Positions 40,803 through 49,324 of a DNA stretch of 64,000 nt are shown piece after piece. The stretch lies in NCBI RefSeq assembly GCF_014646355.1, contig NZ_BMNH01000002.1:360247-424246 (forward strand), in the 5' to 3' direction. Position numbers and translations under genes: made by a program. Under the pieces are notes generated by a model, which was given only the letters and a program-made list of their open reading frames with translations, ran no database searches and was not told the DNA's origin. Every line of letters starts with the position of its first letter. Position 1 is the stretch's first letter. This DNA is from Nonomuraea cavernae. GTDB taxonomy: Bacteria; Actinomycetota; Actinomycetes; Streptosporangiales; Streptosporangiaceae.

Positions 40803-41947
40803 ACACCGGCTCCTCCTCGATCAAGTACGAGTTGATCGACGTCGAGACCCGGGGCCGTCCGGCCCGGGGCCTGGTCGAGCGGATCGGGGAGGAGCGAGGC
40901 CGGCTCACGCACCACTGCGGCGACGATCCGCCGTACGAGAGGGAGGGGCGTTTCCCCGGGCACGCCGAGGGGCTGGCCGCGGTGCTGAAGGCGTTCGCCG
41001 AGGCGGGGCCTGAGCTCGACCCCGTGGCGGTGGGGCACCGGGTGGTTCACGGCGGCACCCTGTTCCGGGAGCCGGTGCTGGTCGACGATCGCGTGATCGC
41101 CCAGATCGAGGAGCTCGCGCCGCTCGCGCCGCTGCACAACCCGGTGAACCTGGTCGGGATCCGGGTGGCGCAGGACGCCTTCCCGGGGGTGCCGCAGGTG
41201 GCGGTGTTCGACACCGCCTTCCACCACACCCTGCCGCCGGCCGCGTACACGTACGCGGTCCCGGAGGAGTGGGGGGTGCGGCGGTTCGGCTTCCACGGCA
41301 CGTCCTGCGCGTACGTGTCGGAGCGGGCGGCGGCGATGCTGGGGCGCGAACCGGAGCGCGTCAGCATGATCGTGCTGCACCTGGGCAACGGCGCGAGCGC
41401 CACCGCGATCGTGGGAGGCCGCAGCGTGGACACCTCCATGGGGCTGACGCCTCTGGAGGGGCTCGTCATGGGCAGTCGTTCGGGCGACGTCGACCCCGCC
41501 CTGCCCGGCTATCTGCAGCGGGTGACTGGGATGGACGCCGAGGCCACCGAGCAGGCGCTGACCCGCCGCGGCGGCCTGCTGGCGCTCGCCGGCCACTCCG
41601 ACATGCGGGAGGTACGGCGGCGTGCGGCCGACGGCGACGAGCGGGCGCGCCTCGCCCTGGACGTCTACACGCACCGGATCCGCAAGTACGTGGGCGCCTA
41701 CTACGCGCTGCTCGGCCAGGTGGACGCGATCGTCTTCACCGGCGGCGTGGGCGAGCACGACGCCGCCACCCGGGCCGCCTCGACGCGGGGCCTGGAGCGG
41801 CTCGGCATCAGCGTGGACCCGGTGCTCAACCAGGCCGAGTCCACCGGCGAACGCGCTGTGTCGCCCCCGGGCTCCGAGGTGGCGGTGCTCGTCGTCCCGA
41901 CCGACGAGGAGTGGGAGATCGCCCGCCAGACCCTGACCCTCTTGTGA
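40772..41947 (+). CDS. ackA: Acetate kinase
   Basis: 391-residue kinase converting acetyl phosphate and ADP into acetate and ATP. Motifs of the ASKHA fold are present: [35 protein letters not shown] with the catalytic Asp, [27 protein letters not shown] and [10 protein letters not shown]. The ATG at 40772 has GGAG 8 bases upstream; an ATG six bases later is an alternative. The start lies inside the phosphoketolase gene, so the two are translationally coupled and complete a bifid-type shunt. Confidence 0.94.
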   Translation: MDMAERILVVNTGSSSIKYELIDVETRGRPARGLVERIGEERGRLTHHCGDDPPYEREGRFPGHAEGLAAVLKAFAEAGPELDPVAVGHRVVHGGTLFREPVLVDDRVIAQIEELAPLAPLHNPVNLVGIRVAQDAFPGVPQVAVFDTAFHHTLPPAAYTYAVPEEWGVRRFGFHGTSCAYVSERAAAMLGREPERVSMIVLHLGNGASATAIVGGRSVDTSMGLTPLEGLVMGSRSGDVDPALPGYLQRVTGMDAEATEQALTRRGGLLALAGHSDMREVRRRAADGDERARLALDVYTHRIRKYVGAYYALLGQVDAIVFTGGVGEHDAATRAASTRGLERLGISVDPVLNQAESTGERAVSPPGSEVAVLVVPTDEEWEIARQTLTLL

Positions 41948-42029
41948 ACCGCTTTCTCACGAAGTATGACGACATCAAGTGAAATAGTCGGGCGATCCCG
42001 GCAATGGGCCTACCATCTGTGCGTTGCCT

Positions 42030-42065
42030 GGAGATCTGGTTCCCCTACGGAACGGACAGATCTCC
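42030..42065. other. Strong hairpin between ackA and khtT-like gene
   Basis: A 9-bp outer stem (GGAGATCTG with CAGATCTCC), a 3-base bulge and a 5-bp inner stem (GTTCC/GGAAC) with a 5-base loop. It may end the xfp-ackA transcript or belong to the leader of the potassium gene, since a TACCAT block at 42011 could be a -10 box. No T-run follows. Confidence 0.5.
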
Positions 42066-42117
42066 CAAACTGCTAAAGTAACCGCGAAATGCGTAAAACG
42101 GGTGGGTGGGATAGACG

Positions 42118-42600
42118 GTGGAGGTCGAGCAGACGGCGTTGCCCGGCATCGGGTTGCGTCACGAGTTCACTACGCGGTCAGGCCAGCGGATCGGTGTCAT
42201 CTCACACCGAACCGGACGACGGGATCTGGTCATCTATGACAGCGAAGATCCTGACCGGGTGTGCGACTCGGTCAAGCTCAACGACGAAGAGGCCGACGCG
42301 CTGGCCGAGCTCCTCGGCGCTCCGCGCATCGTGCAGCGCCTCAACGCGCTCCACGAGCAGGTGGAGGGGCTGGTGAGCCTGCAGATCCCGATCCCGTCCG
42401 GCTCCCCGTTCGTGGGTCGTCCGATGGCTGACGCGCGCGTGCGGACGCGTACCAGCGCCTCCATCGTGGCGGTGGTGCGCAGCGGGCGGGTCTTCGCCAG
42501 CCCCGCCCCCGACTTCGTGTTCGACGAGAACGACGTCGTCGTCGTCGTGGGCAGCGCGGAGAGCACCTCCGAGGTGACCGACATCCTGGCGCACGGGTAG
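42118..42600 (+). CDS. KhtT-like regulatory subunit with RCK_C domain
   Basis: 160-residue cytoplasmic protein. A small N-terminal domain (about 1-70) is followed by an RCK_C/TrkA_C domain (about 75-155) with IPIPSGSPFVGRPMADARVR and FDENDVVVVVGSAES. KhtT proteins gate the KhtU K+/H+ antiporter and some bind c-di-AMP in this domain. GTG at 42118 follows GGGTGGG. The antiporter gene starts 8 bases downstream, so this is a two-gene operon for potassium or pH control. Confidence 0.85.
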   Translation: MEVEQTALPGIGLRHEFTTRSGQRIGVISHRTGRRDLVIYDSEDPDRVCDSVKLNDEEADALAELLGAPRIVQRLNALHEQVEGLVSLQIPIPSGSPFVGRPMADARVRTRTSASIVAVVRSGRVFASPAPDFVFDENDVVVVVGSAESTSEVTDILAHG

Positions 42601-42608
42601 GGCCGAGG

Positions 42609-43769
42609 GTGCACCATACCGCCATCCTTTTCCTCGAATTCGGTGCTGTTCTGCTGGGATTGGGCGTGCTCGGCGCGCTCGCGCTGCGCGTCGGCATCTC
42701 GCCCATCCCGCTCTACCTGATCGCCGGCCTCGCCTTCGGCACCGGCGGAGTGCTCCCGCTGGCCACCAGCGAGGATTTCATCTCCGTCGGCGCCGAGATC
42801 GGCGTCGTGTTACTCCTGCTCACACTGGGCCTGGAGTACAACGCCGACGAACTCGTGGCGAGCCTCAAGGGCAACGCCCCCGCCGGCCTGGTGGACTTAG
42901 TGCTCAACGCCGCCCCCGGCGCCATCTGCGCGCTGCTGCTCGGCTGGGGGCCGGTCGCCGCGGTGGCGATGGCCGGCGTCACCTATGCCACCTCCTCCGG
43001 CATCACCGCCAAAGTGCTGTCGGATCTGGGGTGGATCGGTAACCGCGAAACACCGACCGTCCTGTCGTTGCTGGTCTTCGAGGACCTGACGATGGCGGTC
43101 TACCTGCCGGTGCTGACCGCCATGCTGGCCGGACTGAGCCTGGCCGCCGGGGCCGTCACGGTGGCGATCGCGCTGGCCACGGTGAGCGCGGTCCTACTCA
43201 TCGCGCTGCGCTTCGGCAAATGGATCGAGGCGTTCGTCTCCAGTCCCAACAACGAGGTGCTGCTGCTGAAGATCGTCGGGCTGGCGCTGCTGGTGGCCGG
43301 GCTGGCGCAGCAGCTGCAGGTCTCGGCGGCGGTCGGCGCCTTCCTGGTCGGCATCGCGCTGTCGGGGCAGCTGGCCCACGACGCGCAGGCGCTGCTGGCG
43401 CCGCTGCGCGACCTGTTCGCCGCGGTGTTCTTCGTCTTCTTCGGCCTGCAGACCGATCCCACGAAAATGCTCCCGGTGGCCGGCCTGGCCGCGCTGCTGG
43501 CCCTGATCAGTATGATCACCAAGCTGCTGACCGGCGCGTACGCGGCCCGCAGGGCGGGCATCGCGACGGCCGGCCGGGCCCGCGCGGGCATCGCGCTCAT
43601 CCCGCGCGGTGAGTTCAACATCGTCATCGCCGGCCTGGCCGTGGCCGCCGGCGTGCATCCCGACCTGGGACCGCTGGCCGCCACGTACGTCCTCATCCTG
43701 GCGGCGTTCGGACCGCTCGCGGCCAAGCTCGTGCAGCCGCTGATCACGGCCATCGCCAAACGCGCCTGA
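42609..43769 (+). CDS. Kef/CPA2-type cation:proton antiporter, KhtU-like
   Basis: 386-residue antiporter with 11-12 predicted helices and the Na+/H+ exchanger fold. Visible landmarks are LTLGLEYNADELVASLKG and GVTYATSSGITAKVLSDLGW near the ion site, FEDLTMAVYLPVLTAMLAG, VGAFLVGIALSG and FFVFFGLQTDP. The RAGIALIPRGEFNIVIAGLA motif is typical of the KefB group. It lacks the C-terminal KTN nucleotide-binding domain of KefC, consistent with control by the separate KhtT-like subunit. The start is GTG at 42609. Confidence 0.88.
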   Translation: MHHTAILFLEFGAVLLGLGVLGALALRVGISPIPLYLIAGLAFGTGGVLPLATSEDFISVGAEIGVVLLLLTLGLEYNADELVASLKGNAPAGLVDLVLNAAPGAICALLLGWGPVAAVAMAGVTYATSSGITAKVLSDLGWIGNRETPTVLSLLVFEDLTMAVYLPVLTAMLAGLSLAAGAVTVAIALATVSAVLLIALRFGKWIEAFVSSPNNEVLLLKIVGLALLVAGLAQQLQVSAAVGAFLVGIALSGQLAHDAQALLAPLRDLFAAVFFVFFGLQTDPTKMLPVAGLAALLALISMITKLLTGAYAARRAGIATAGRARAGIALIPRGEFNIVIAGLAVAAGVHPDLGPLAATYVLILAAFGPLAAKLVQPLITAIAKRA

Positions 43770-43783
43770 CCGGCGCCGCCGGC

Positions 43784-43813
43784 CCCGCCCGCGCGCCCCA
43801 CGCCGCGGGCGGG
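43784..43813. terminator. Terminator between antiporter and XRE regulator
   Basis: Perfect 10-bp stem (CCCGCCCGCG with CGCGGGCGGG) and a 10-base loop in the 54-bp gap between two convergent genes. It should stop transcription from both sides. Confidence 0.75.
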
Positions 43814-43823
43814 AGGGCCCGGC

Positions 43824-44678
43824 TCAGTCGTTCACCGCGCGCAGGCCGCCGGGACGGCGGCCGGACAGCCGGTCGAGCGCGAGCGCGGTCGCGTCGTCGG
43901 CCGGAAGGTAGACGACCAGGCGCTGCCCGTCCTTCACCGGCAGCTCCAACGTCTCGTAGGCCAGGCGCAACTCCCCCGCCTCGGGGTGCGTCAGCCGCTC
44001 GACCCCGGTGGGTGACGGCGGCCCGGCCGGTGCGGCCAGACGGTCGGCGAACGGGGCGCCCGCGACGACGGTCAGCTCGTCGGCGAGGTGCGACACGTGC
44101 GGGTCGTCGCGCGACGACTCGAGCTTGAGCACGGCCACCAGCTCGTCGGCGACACGCTCCCAGTCGGGGTAGACCGCCCGCGCGCGGGAGTCGGTGAACA
44201 CGAACCTGACCAGGCTCGGCGGGTCACCGTCGAGCAGGCCGAGGGGGGCCGCCAGGCGTTCGTAGCCGGACGTGCGGGCGAGCACCTCACCGAGCCGGTT
44301 GAGCAGCAGAGCCGGTGCGGGCTCCAGGCGGTCGAGCAGCGCCCGCACCGTCGGCCGCACCGAGCGGGCGGGCGGCACGCCGGCCGGGCAGAGGACGCCG
44401 CCGTCGGCCCCCTTGCTCAGGCGGCGCAGATGGATCCGCTCCTCCGGGTCCAGACGCAGCACGTCGGCGAGCGCCCCGAGGACCTGCACGGACGGGTGAC
44501 GGTCGCGGCCCTGCTCCAGCCGCGCCAGGTACTCGACGCTCACCCCGGCCAGCGTCGCCAGCTCGGACCGGCGCAACCCCGGCGTGCGCCGCCGGGCACC
44601 GGCGGGCAGCCCGACGTCGGCGGGGGTGACGGCTTCGCGGCGGGCGCGCAGGTAGGCGCCCAGCTCGTTGATGGTCAC
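43824..44678 (-). CDS. XRE-family regulator with MmyB-like ligand domain
   Basis: 284-residue regulator. An N-terminal XRE helix-turn-helix (about 5-75, LGAYLRARREAVTPADVGLP, RRSELATLAGVSVEYLARLE) is followed by an MmyB-type ligand-binding domain (about 110-275) with LLNRLGEVLARTSGYERL and FTDSRARAVYPDWERVADEL. This architecture is very common in actinobacteria and usually controls a divergent oxidoreductase gene. Here the divergent position holds only gene remnants, so its usual target may have been lost. ATG at 44678. Confidence 0.88.
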   Translation of the reverse strand: MTINELGAYLRARREAVTPADVGLPAGARRRTPGLRRSELATLAGVSVEYLARLEQGRDRHPSVQVLGALADVLRLDPEERIHLRRLSKGADGGVLCPAGVPPARSVRPTVRALLDRLEPAPALLLNRLGEVLARTSGYERLAAPLGLLDGDPPSLVRFVFTDSRARAVYPDWERVADELVAVLKLESSRDDPHVSHLADELTVVAGAPFADRLAAPAGPPSPTGVERLTHPEAGELRLAYETLELPVKDGQRLVVYLPADDATALALDRLSGRRPGGLRAVND

Positions 44679-44731
44679 ACCTGGACACTACCGGCCGCCT
44701 CGTCCGGGATGGTGGCCCTGGCAGTGCCCGT

Positions 44732-45105
44732 CCCGGCCCGGCCTTCCCGCACCTCGCCGACGCCCTGCCGGCCGCGCTGTCCGCCGACCCCGACGTCCTG
44801 AAGGTCGCCGGCAGGCGCCCTGCCGAGCTGACCGCCCTCGCCGGACGGCTGGCCGGGGCCGCTACGGCGGCATGGGCGGAGGGCTGCGGGCGGTGGAGCA
44901 CCTGCGCGGGGTGTTCGCGGAGATGCACGCGGTGACCGTGCGGAACACCGTGAGCTTCGACCAGCCCTGGGAGCGCTTCGGCGCCGACGGCGAGCCGGTG
45001 GACCCCGACGGGCCCGGCGGCGCGGCCAAGGAGCTGCTCGACCAGCTCGGCTGGTGGGGCTCCGTGCTGCACGACGCGCGGCTCGCCACTCCCTACACCC
45101 ATTGA
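44732..45105 (+). pseudogene. Remnants, including the tail of an NAD(P)H-dependent FMN reductase
   Basis: From 44863 to the stop at 45103-45105 the frame reads YGGMGGGLRAVEHLRGVFAE and then VSFDQPWERFGADGEPVDPD. This matches the C-terminal third of NADPH-dependent FMN reductases, where VSYGG is the flavin loop. Upstream, at about 44732-44862, another frame has strong coding bias (HLADALPAALSADPDVLKVA, GRRPAELTALAGRL) but I cannot assign it. The two pieces are joined out of frame, so the N-terminal flavodoxin half is missing. It probably was the divergent target gene of the XRE regulator, disrupted by deletion. Confidence 0.6.
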
Positions 45106-45166
45106 ACGGGACCGCCGCCCCGCCGGTCGTGAAAGGCTGGCGGCAGGACTGACAGGGGAGGCCGAC

Positions 45167-46579
45167 GTGGGCGACGAGTTCGATGTGATCGTGGTGGGCG
45201 CCGGTCCCGCCGGTGAGAACGTGGCGGATCGGGTGGTGCGGGGCGGGCTCACCGCGGCCGTCGTGGAGCCGCGGCTGGCCGGCGGCGAGTGCTCCTACTG
45301 GGCGTGCGTGCCCAGCAAGGCGCTGCTGCGCCCGGTCGATCTGGTCGCCGAGGCCGGGCGGGTGCCCGGCCTGTCGATGGGGCCCGTCGACGTGGGCGCG
45401 GTGCTGGCCCGGCGCGACGAGGCGGTGTCCCACTACGACGACGCCGGCCAGGTCCGGTGGGTCGAGGGCGTGCCCGCCGAGTTCGTCCGCGGGCGCGGGC
45501 GGCTCGACGGCGCCCGGCGCGTGCGGGTGAGCGCGCCGGACGGCTCCGAGCGGGTGCTGACCGCCCGGCACGCCGTGGTCCTGGCGACGGGCAGCACGGC
45601 CGCGGTGCCGCCGGTGCCGGGGCTGCGCGAGGCCGCCCCCTGGACGAGTCACGAGGTCACCGCGGCCACCTCGGTGCCCGAACGGCTGACCGTCATCGGC
45701 GGCGGCGTGGTGGCCTGCGAGATGGCCCAGGCCATGCACGGCCTCGGCGCGCGGCAGACGACCGTGCTGGTGCGCGGTGACCGGCTGCTCGACCGGATGG
45801 AGCCGTTCGCCAGCGAGTTGCTCGCCGAGTCGTTCGCCGACGCGGGCATCGAGGTGCGGACCCACACCGAGGCGGTCCGGGTGGAGCGGCCGGAGCCGGG
45901 CGGCAAGGTGACCGTGCACCTGCCGGACGGCCCGCCGATCGAGTCCGACGAGCTGCTGGTGGCCACCGGCCGCGTCCCCGCGACGATCGGGATCGGCCTG
46001 GAGACGATCGGCCTGCCCGGCAAGGGCACGGTCGAGGTGGACGACAGCATGCGGGCGACCGCCGTCGAGGACGGCTGGCTCTACGCGGTCGGCGACGTCA
46101 ACGGGCGCGCGCTGCTGACGCACATGGGCAAGTACCAGGCGCGGCTCTGCGGCGATGTCATCGCCGCGCGGGCCAAGGGCGAGCGCGACGACCTGCCGTC
46201 CCTGCGTGACACGGCCGACGCGTACGGGCCGCCGCAGGTGGTGTTCACCGACCCGCAGATCTGCGCGGTGGGGCGCACCGAGGCCGCGGCCCGCGCGGCG
46301 GGCTTCCAGGTGCGCGCGGTCGAGTACGACCTGGGCTCGGTCACGGGCGCCTACCTCCTCGGCGACGGCTACCGGGGGCGGGCCAAGATGGTGGTGGACG
46401 AGGAGCGGCGGGTGCCGCTCGGGGTGACGTTCGCCGGGCCGGGCGTGGCCGAGCTGCTGCACTCGGCGACGATCGCGGTGACCGGCGAGGTGCCGCTGGA
46501 CCGGCTCTGGCACGCTGTCCCGGCCTTCCCGACGGTCAGCGAGGTGTGGCTGCGGCTGCTGGAGGCGTACGGGCTCTGA
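45167..46579 (+). CDS. Pyridine nucleotide-disulfide oxidoreductase family flavoprotein
   Basis: 470-residue FAD/NAD(P)H enzyme like dihydrolipoamide dehydrogenase. The FAD motif is VIVVGAGPAGENVA, the redox pair Cys42/Cys47 lies in GGECSYWACVPSK, and the NAD(P) motif is LTVIGGGVVACEMAQAM. WLYAVGDVNGRALLTHMGKY is the second FAD motif. The C-terminal catalytic His of the HPTxxE motif is replaced by Phe454 (AFPTVSE; Glu459 kept). Lipoamide reduction is therefore unlikely; quinone, mercuric-like or other disulfide chemistry is possible, as with mycobacterial LpdA. GTG at 45167 follows GGGGAGG. Confidence 0.85.
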   Translation: MGDEFDVIVVGAGPAGENVADRVVRGGLTAAVVEPRLAGGECSYWACVPSKALLRPVDLVAEAGRVPGLSMGPVDVGAVLARRDEAVSHYDDAGQVRWVEGVPAEFVRGRGRLDGARRVRVSAPDGSERVLTARHAVVLATGSTAAVPPVPGLREAAPWTSHEVTAATSVPERLTVIGGGVVACEMAQAMHGLGARQTTVLVRGDRLLDRMEPFASELLAESFADAGIEVRTHTEAVRVERPEPGGKVTVHLPDGPPIESDELLVATGRVPATIGIGLETIGLPGKGTVEVDDSMRATAVEDGWLYAVGDVNGRALLTHMGKYQARLCGDVIAARAKGERDDLPSLRDTADAYGPPQVVFTDPQICAVGRTEAAARAAGFQVRAVEYDLGSVTGAYLLGDGYRGRAKMVVDEERRVPLGVTFAGPGVAELLHSATIAVTGEVPLDRLWHAVPAFPTVSEVWLRLLEAYGL

Positions 46580-46584
46580 GGGGG

Positions 46585-47247
46585 TCAGTCCTCGCGGCTC
46601 CCGGCGACGTGGCGGCTCTTCCTGCTCTTGCGGCTCTCGGCGACGCGGCGGCCGACGAAGATCAGCAGGCCGAGCACGACCAGCACGAGCACCACTCTGG
46701 TGGCGCCGCCCACGTAGGTCTGCACCAGCGACCACTGATCGCCGAGCAGATAGCCGGCCAGCACCAGCACGGTGTTCCAGATGAGGCTGCCCAGGGCGGT
46801 GAGCAGGGCGAAGCCGGCCAGCGGCATGCGCTCCAGACCGGCCGGGATGGAGATCACGCTGCGGAAGCCGGGGACCATGCGGCCCAGGAAGACGGTCCTG
46901 CGCCCGTGGCGGGCGAACCAGTCCTCGGCCTTCTCCACGTCGGCGGGCTTCAGCAGCGGGATCTTGGCGGTCAGGGCGAGGATGCGCCGCCGACCGAGCA
47001 GCGCCCCGACGCCGTACAGGACGAGCGCTCCGGCCAGCGAGCCGAGTGTGGTCCAGACCAGCACCTCCCACAGGGCCATCTCCCCCCGTGCGGCGGCGAA
47101 TCCCGCCAGCGGCAGGATGATCTCGCTGGGCAGCGGCGGGAACAGGTTCTCCAGCGCGACGAGGAGCCCGGCGCCGGGCGCCCCCAGCGACTCCATTAGC
47201 CCGACCGCCCAGCCCGCGATGCCGTCAGGGGTCGTGGGGGGGTTCAT
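46585..47247 (-). CDS. DedA-family membrane protein
   Basis: 220-residue protein of the DedA/SNARE-associated (VTT) family, recently tied to lipid flipping of undecaprenyl phosphate or phospholipids. The signature is GLLVALENLFPPLPSEIILP with the membrane-reentrant acidic residue, then FLGRMVPGFRSVISIPAGLE with the conserved Arg and Gly-x-x-Arg-x-Pro pattern. Five or six hydrophobic segments are seen and a basic KSRKSR tail. ATG at 47247 is chosen; a longer frame reads into the minisatellite. It converges on the disulfide-oxidoreductase-like gene with only 5 bases between stops. Confidence 0.88.
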   Translation of the reverse strand: MNPPTTPDGIAGWAVGLMESLGAPGAGLLVALENLFPPLPSEIILPLAGFAAARGEMALWEVLVWTTLGSLAGALVLYGVGALLGRRRILALTAKIPLLKPADVEKAEDWFARHGRRTVFLGRMVPGFRSVISIPAGLERMPLAGFALLTALGSLIWNTVLVLAGYLLGDQWSLVQTYVGGATRVVLVLVVLGLLIFVGRRVAESRKSRKSRHVAGSRED

Positions 47248-47318
47248 GGCTGTCGTCAACGCCGCTCCTGAGGTTCTCGCGGTGGCCGGAAGAGGACTTC
47301 TAACCGCTGCGCGCCGTT

Positions 47319-47413
47319 GTATGCGTGGCCGTCTGTATGCATGGCCGTCTGTATGCATGGCCGTCTGTATGCATGGCCGTCTGTATGCGTGGCCGTCTGT
47401 ATGCGTGGCCGTC
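47319..47413. repeat. Six tandem 16-bp repeats (minisatellite)
   Basis: Six contiguous copies of GTATGCRTGGCCGTCT lie at 47319-47413; copies 1, 5 and 6 have G and copies 2-4 have A at the variable position, and the last is one base short. They fill the space between the desaturase stop and the DedA promoter region. The A form contains the palindrome ATGCAT. No spacers are present, so it is not a CRISPR. It could be a repeated protein-binding site or a slippage-prone tract. Confidence 0.9.
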
Positions 47414-47430
47414 GCCCGCGGCGGGCGAGA

Positions 47431-48465
47431 TCAGCGGCGCAGGGGCTCTCCCACCGCGTGCAGGTGGCGCAGGGCCTGGCCCCACGAGGCGAGCAGCCCG
47501 CACTCGGTGTAGTCCACGCCCAGCGCCGCGCAGTGCTCCCGCACGAGGGGCCGTGCCCGGCGCAGGTTGACGCTCGGCATGCTCGGGAACAGGTGGTGCT
47601 CGATCTGGTGGTTGAGCCCGCCCAGGGCGGTGTCGACCAGGAGTCCTCCGGTCACGTTGCGGGAGGTGAGGACCTGGCGGCGGAGGAAGTCGAGCCGGTC
47701 GCCGGCGGTGAGCACCGGCATGCCCTTGTGGTTGGGCGCGAACACGCATCCGAGGTAGACGCCGAAGAGCGCCTGGTGCACGATCATGAACACCACCGCC
47801 TTGCCCAGCGGCAGCATCGCAAGGATCCCGCCGAGATAGAGGGCGAAGTGGGCGAACAACAGCAGCGCCTCGGCCCACCGGTTCCGCAGGGTGGGGCGGC
47901 GCAGCCCGCGCACGCTCGACACGTGCAGGTTGACGGCCTCCAGCGTGAGCAGCGGGAAGAACAGGAACGCCTGGCGGCGGCCGATGAACCTGGCCAGGCC
48001 ACCGCTGGCCTCGGCCTGCCTCACCGACCAGACGAGCACCTCGGGCGAGACGTCGGGGTCGTGGTCCTCGTGGTTGGGGTTGGCGTGGTGGCGGGTGTGC
48101 TTGTCCTGCCACCAGCCGTAGCCGAGGCCGATGCCGAGGTTGCCGACCAGCAGACCGGCCGTCGCGCTCGCCCGGCGGGTGCGGAAGACCTGGCCGTGCG
48201 CCAGGTCGTGGGCCAGCAGCGCGACCTGCCCGGACATCACGGCCAGGAAGAAGGCGACCGCGAGCTGCCACCAGGAGTCGCCGATCAGGGCGAAGGCGAC
48301 CCACACCCCGGCGAACAGGCCGCCCACGACGGCCATCCGCGCCGCGTAGTAGCCGGGCCGGCGCTCCAGCAGGCCCGCCTCGGCGACGCGCCGCGACAAC
48401 CGCGCGAAGTCGCTTCCCCTCTCGTCACGTTCGGCAGGAGGGCTCAGGGCTCTCACAGATGTCAC
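47431..48465 (-). CDS. Membrane fatty-acid desaturase
   Basis: 344-residue di-iron desaturase of the acyl-CoA/linoleoyl-CoA type. The three histidine boxes are intact: HDLAHGQ, HTRHHAN and HQIEHHLF. Two pairs of hydrophobic helices lie between them (VAFALIGDSWWQLAVAFFLA, LYLGGILAMLPLGKAVVFMI). The HQxxHH third box is typical of front-end type enzymes, though no cytochrome b5 domain is fused. It introduces a double bond into membrane acyl chains with an external electron donor. GTG at 48465 has GGAGGA just upstream. Confidence 0.9.
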   Translation of the reverse strand: MTSVRALSPPAERDERGSDFARLSRRVAEAGLLERRPGYYAARMAVVGGLFAGVWVAFALIGDSWWQLAVAFFLAVMSGQVALLAHDLAHGQVFRTRRASATAGLLVGNLGIGLGYGWWQDKHTRHHANPNHEDHDPDVSPEVLVWSVRQAEASGGLARFIGRRQAFLFFPLLTLEAVNLHVSSVRGLRRPTLRNRWAEALLLFAHFALYLGGILAMLPLGKAVVFMIVHQALFGVYLGCVFAPNHKGMPVLTAGDRLDFLRRQVLTSRNVTGGLLVDTALGGLNHQIEHHLFPSMPSVNLRRARPLVREHCAALGVDYTECGLLASWGQALRHLHAVGEPLRR

Positions 48466-48693
48466 GGTTCCTCCGATGCGGGGGTTGGGTGGTAGGCCCA
48501 GCATGGTCGCTCAGCGGCGGAACCGGAGCCCTGCGCGCACCCCGGCCCGTGGTAGGGCCAGCCATACCATCCGGATCGTCCTGGAATGGCCCGTCCATCC
48601 GCTGACCGGGGGATAATGCCGGTTGTGAGCCGATAGGTTGGCCCGGGCGCCGGGAAGCTGGGTCGGTGTTCGTTCACCTCGGGAGGACCCCCC

Positions 48694-49137
48694 ATGCGTG
48701 CCATCGACCTCGTCACCGAGTTCCCCACCGTCACGGTCGACACCCCGGTGATCGACGCGGCTCGGCTGCTGGCCGACCAGGACCTGCCCGGCCTGATCGT
48801 GGTCGACGAGCGGGGCCGGCCGCTGAGCATCCTGCCGGGCACCCAGGTGCTGCGACTGGCCGTCCCCACCTACTGCATGGACGATCCCGCGCTGGCCCGC
48901 GTGGTCGACGAGGCGCACGCCGACCTGTTCCTGCGCTCCCTGGCCCACCGGACCGTGCGCGAGGCGCTGCCGGAAAAGCCGCGCGAGCTGCCCGTGAGCG
49001 GGCCGGACGCCACGGTGCTGGAGCTCGCGGCGCTGATGGCGCGTACGCACAGCCCCCTGGTCGCCGTGGTCGAGGGCGGCTCGGTGCGCGGGGCCGTGAC
49101 CCTGCAGGCGCTGGTGGATCGCCTGGTCCGGGACTGA
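48694..49137 (+). CDS. Tandem CBS-domain protein
   Basis: 147-residue protein made of two CBS modules (about 1-60 and 85-147): TVTVDTPVIDAARLLADQDL, GLIVVDERGRPLSILPG and VLELAALMARTHSPLVAVVE. CBS pairs bind adenine nucleotides and regulate partner enzymes or transporters. The start ATG at 48694 follows GGGAGGA. A GGATAAT block near 48610 may be its -10 box. Its neighbour downstream is the KtrB potassium transporter gene, so a regulatory link to ion transport is possible but unproven. Confidence 0.85.
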   Translation: MRAIDLVTEFPTVTVDTPVIDAARLLADQDLPGLIVVDERGRPLSILPGTQVLRLAVPTYCMDDPALARVVDEAHADLFLRSLAHRTVREALPEKPRELPVSGPDATVLELAALMARTHSPLVAVVEGGSVRGAVTLQALVDRLVRD

Positions 49138-49324
49138 GGGAGCTCCCGCGCGGCGGAGAGGCAGATCACATATGCCGTCAACGCGACATGCCTGTTACGG
49201 TAGGCCACTGCGCCGGGGAAGCCGGTCGGCAGAACATCGGTGTCGCGTGGGACTTCGGAGGCGTTCGTGACTCCCCTTGCAAGTGCTGAAGCCGTGTGAC
49301 GGCTTGTCCGGAAGACCGCGCCGG

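Noticed and set aside
47319..47413. CRISPR array
   Set aside because: The 16-bp units are contiguous with no spacers and there are no cas genes.
49138..49276. Possible riboswitch (c-di-AMP ydaO type or cobalamin type) upstream of ktrB, because of a GGGGAAGCCGGT block.
   Set aside because: The other conserved parts of either class (for ydaO the CCCGACAGCTAACC-like block, for cobalamin the B12 box) are not present. A covariance-model search would settle it.
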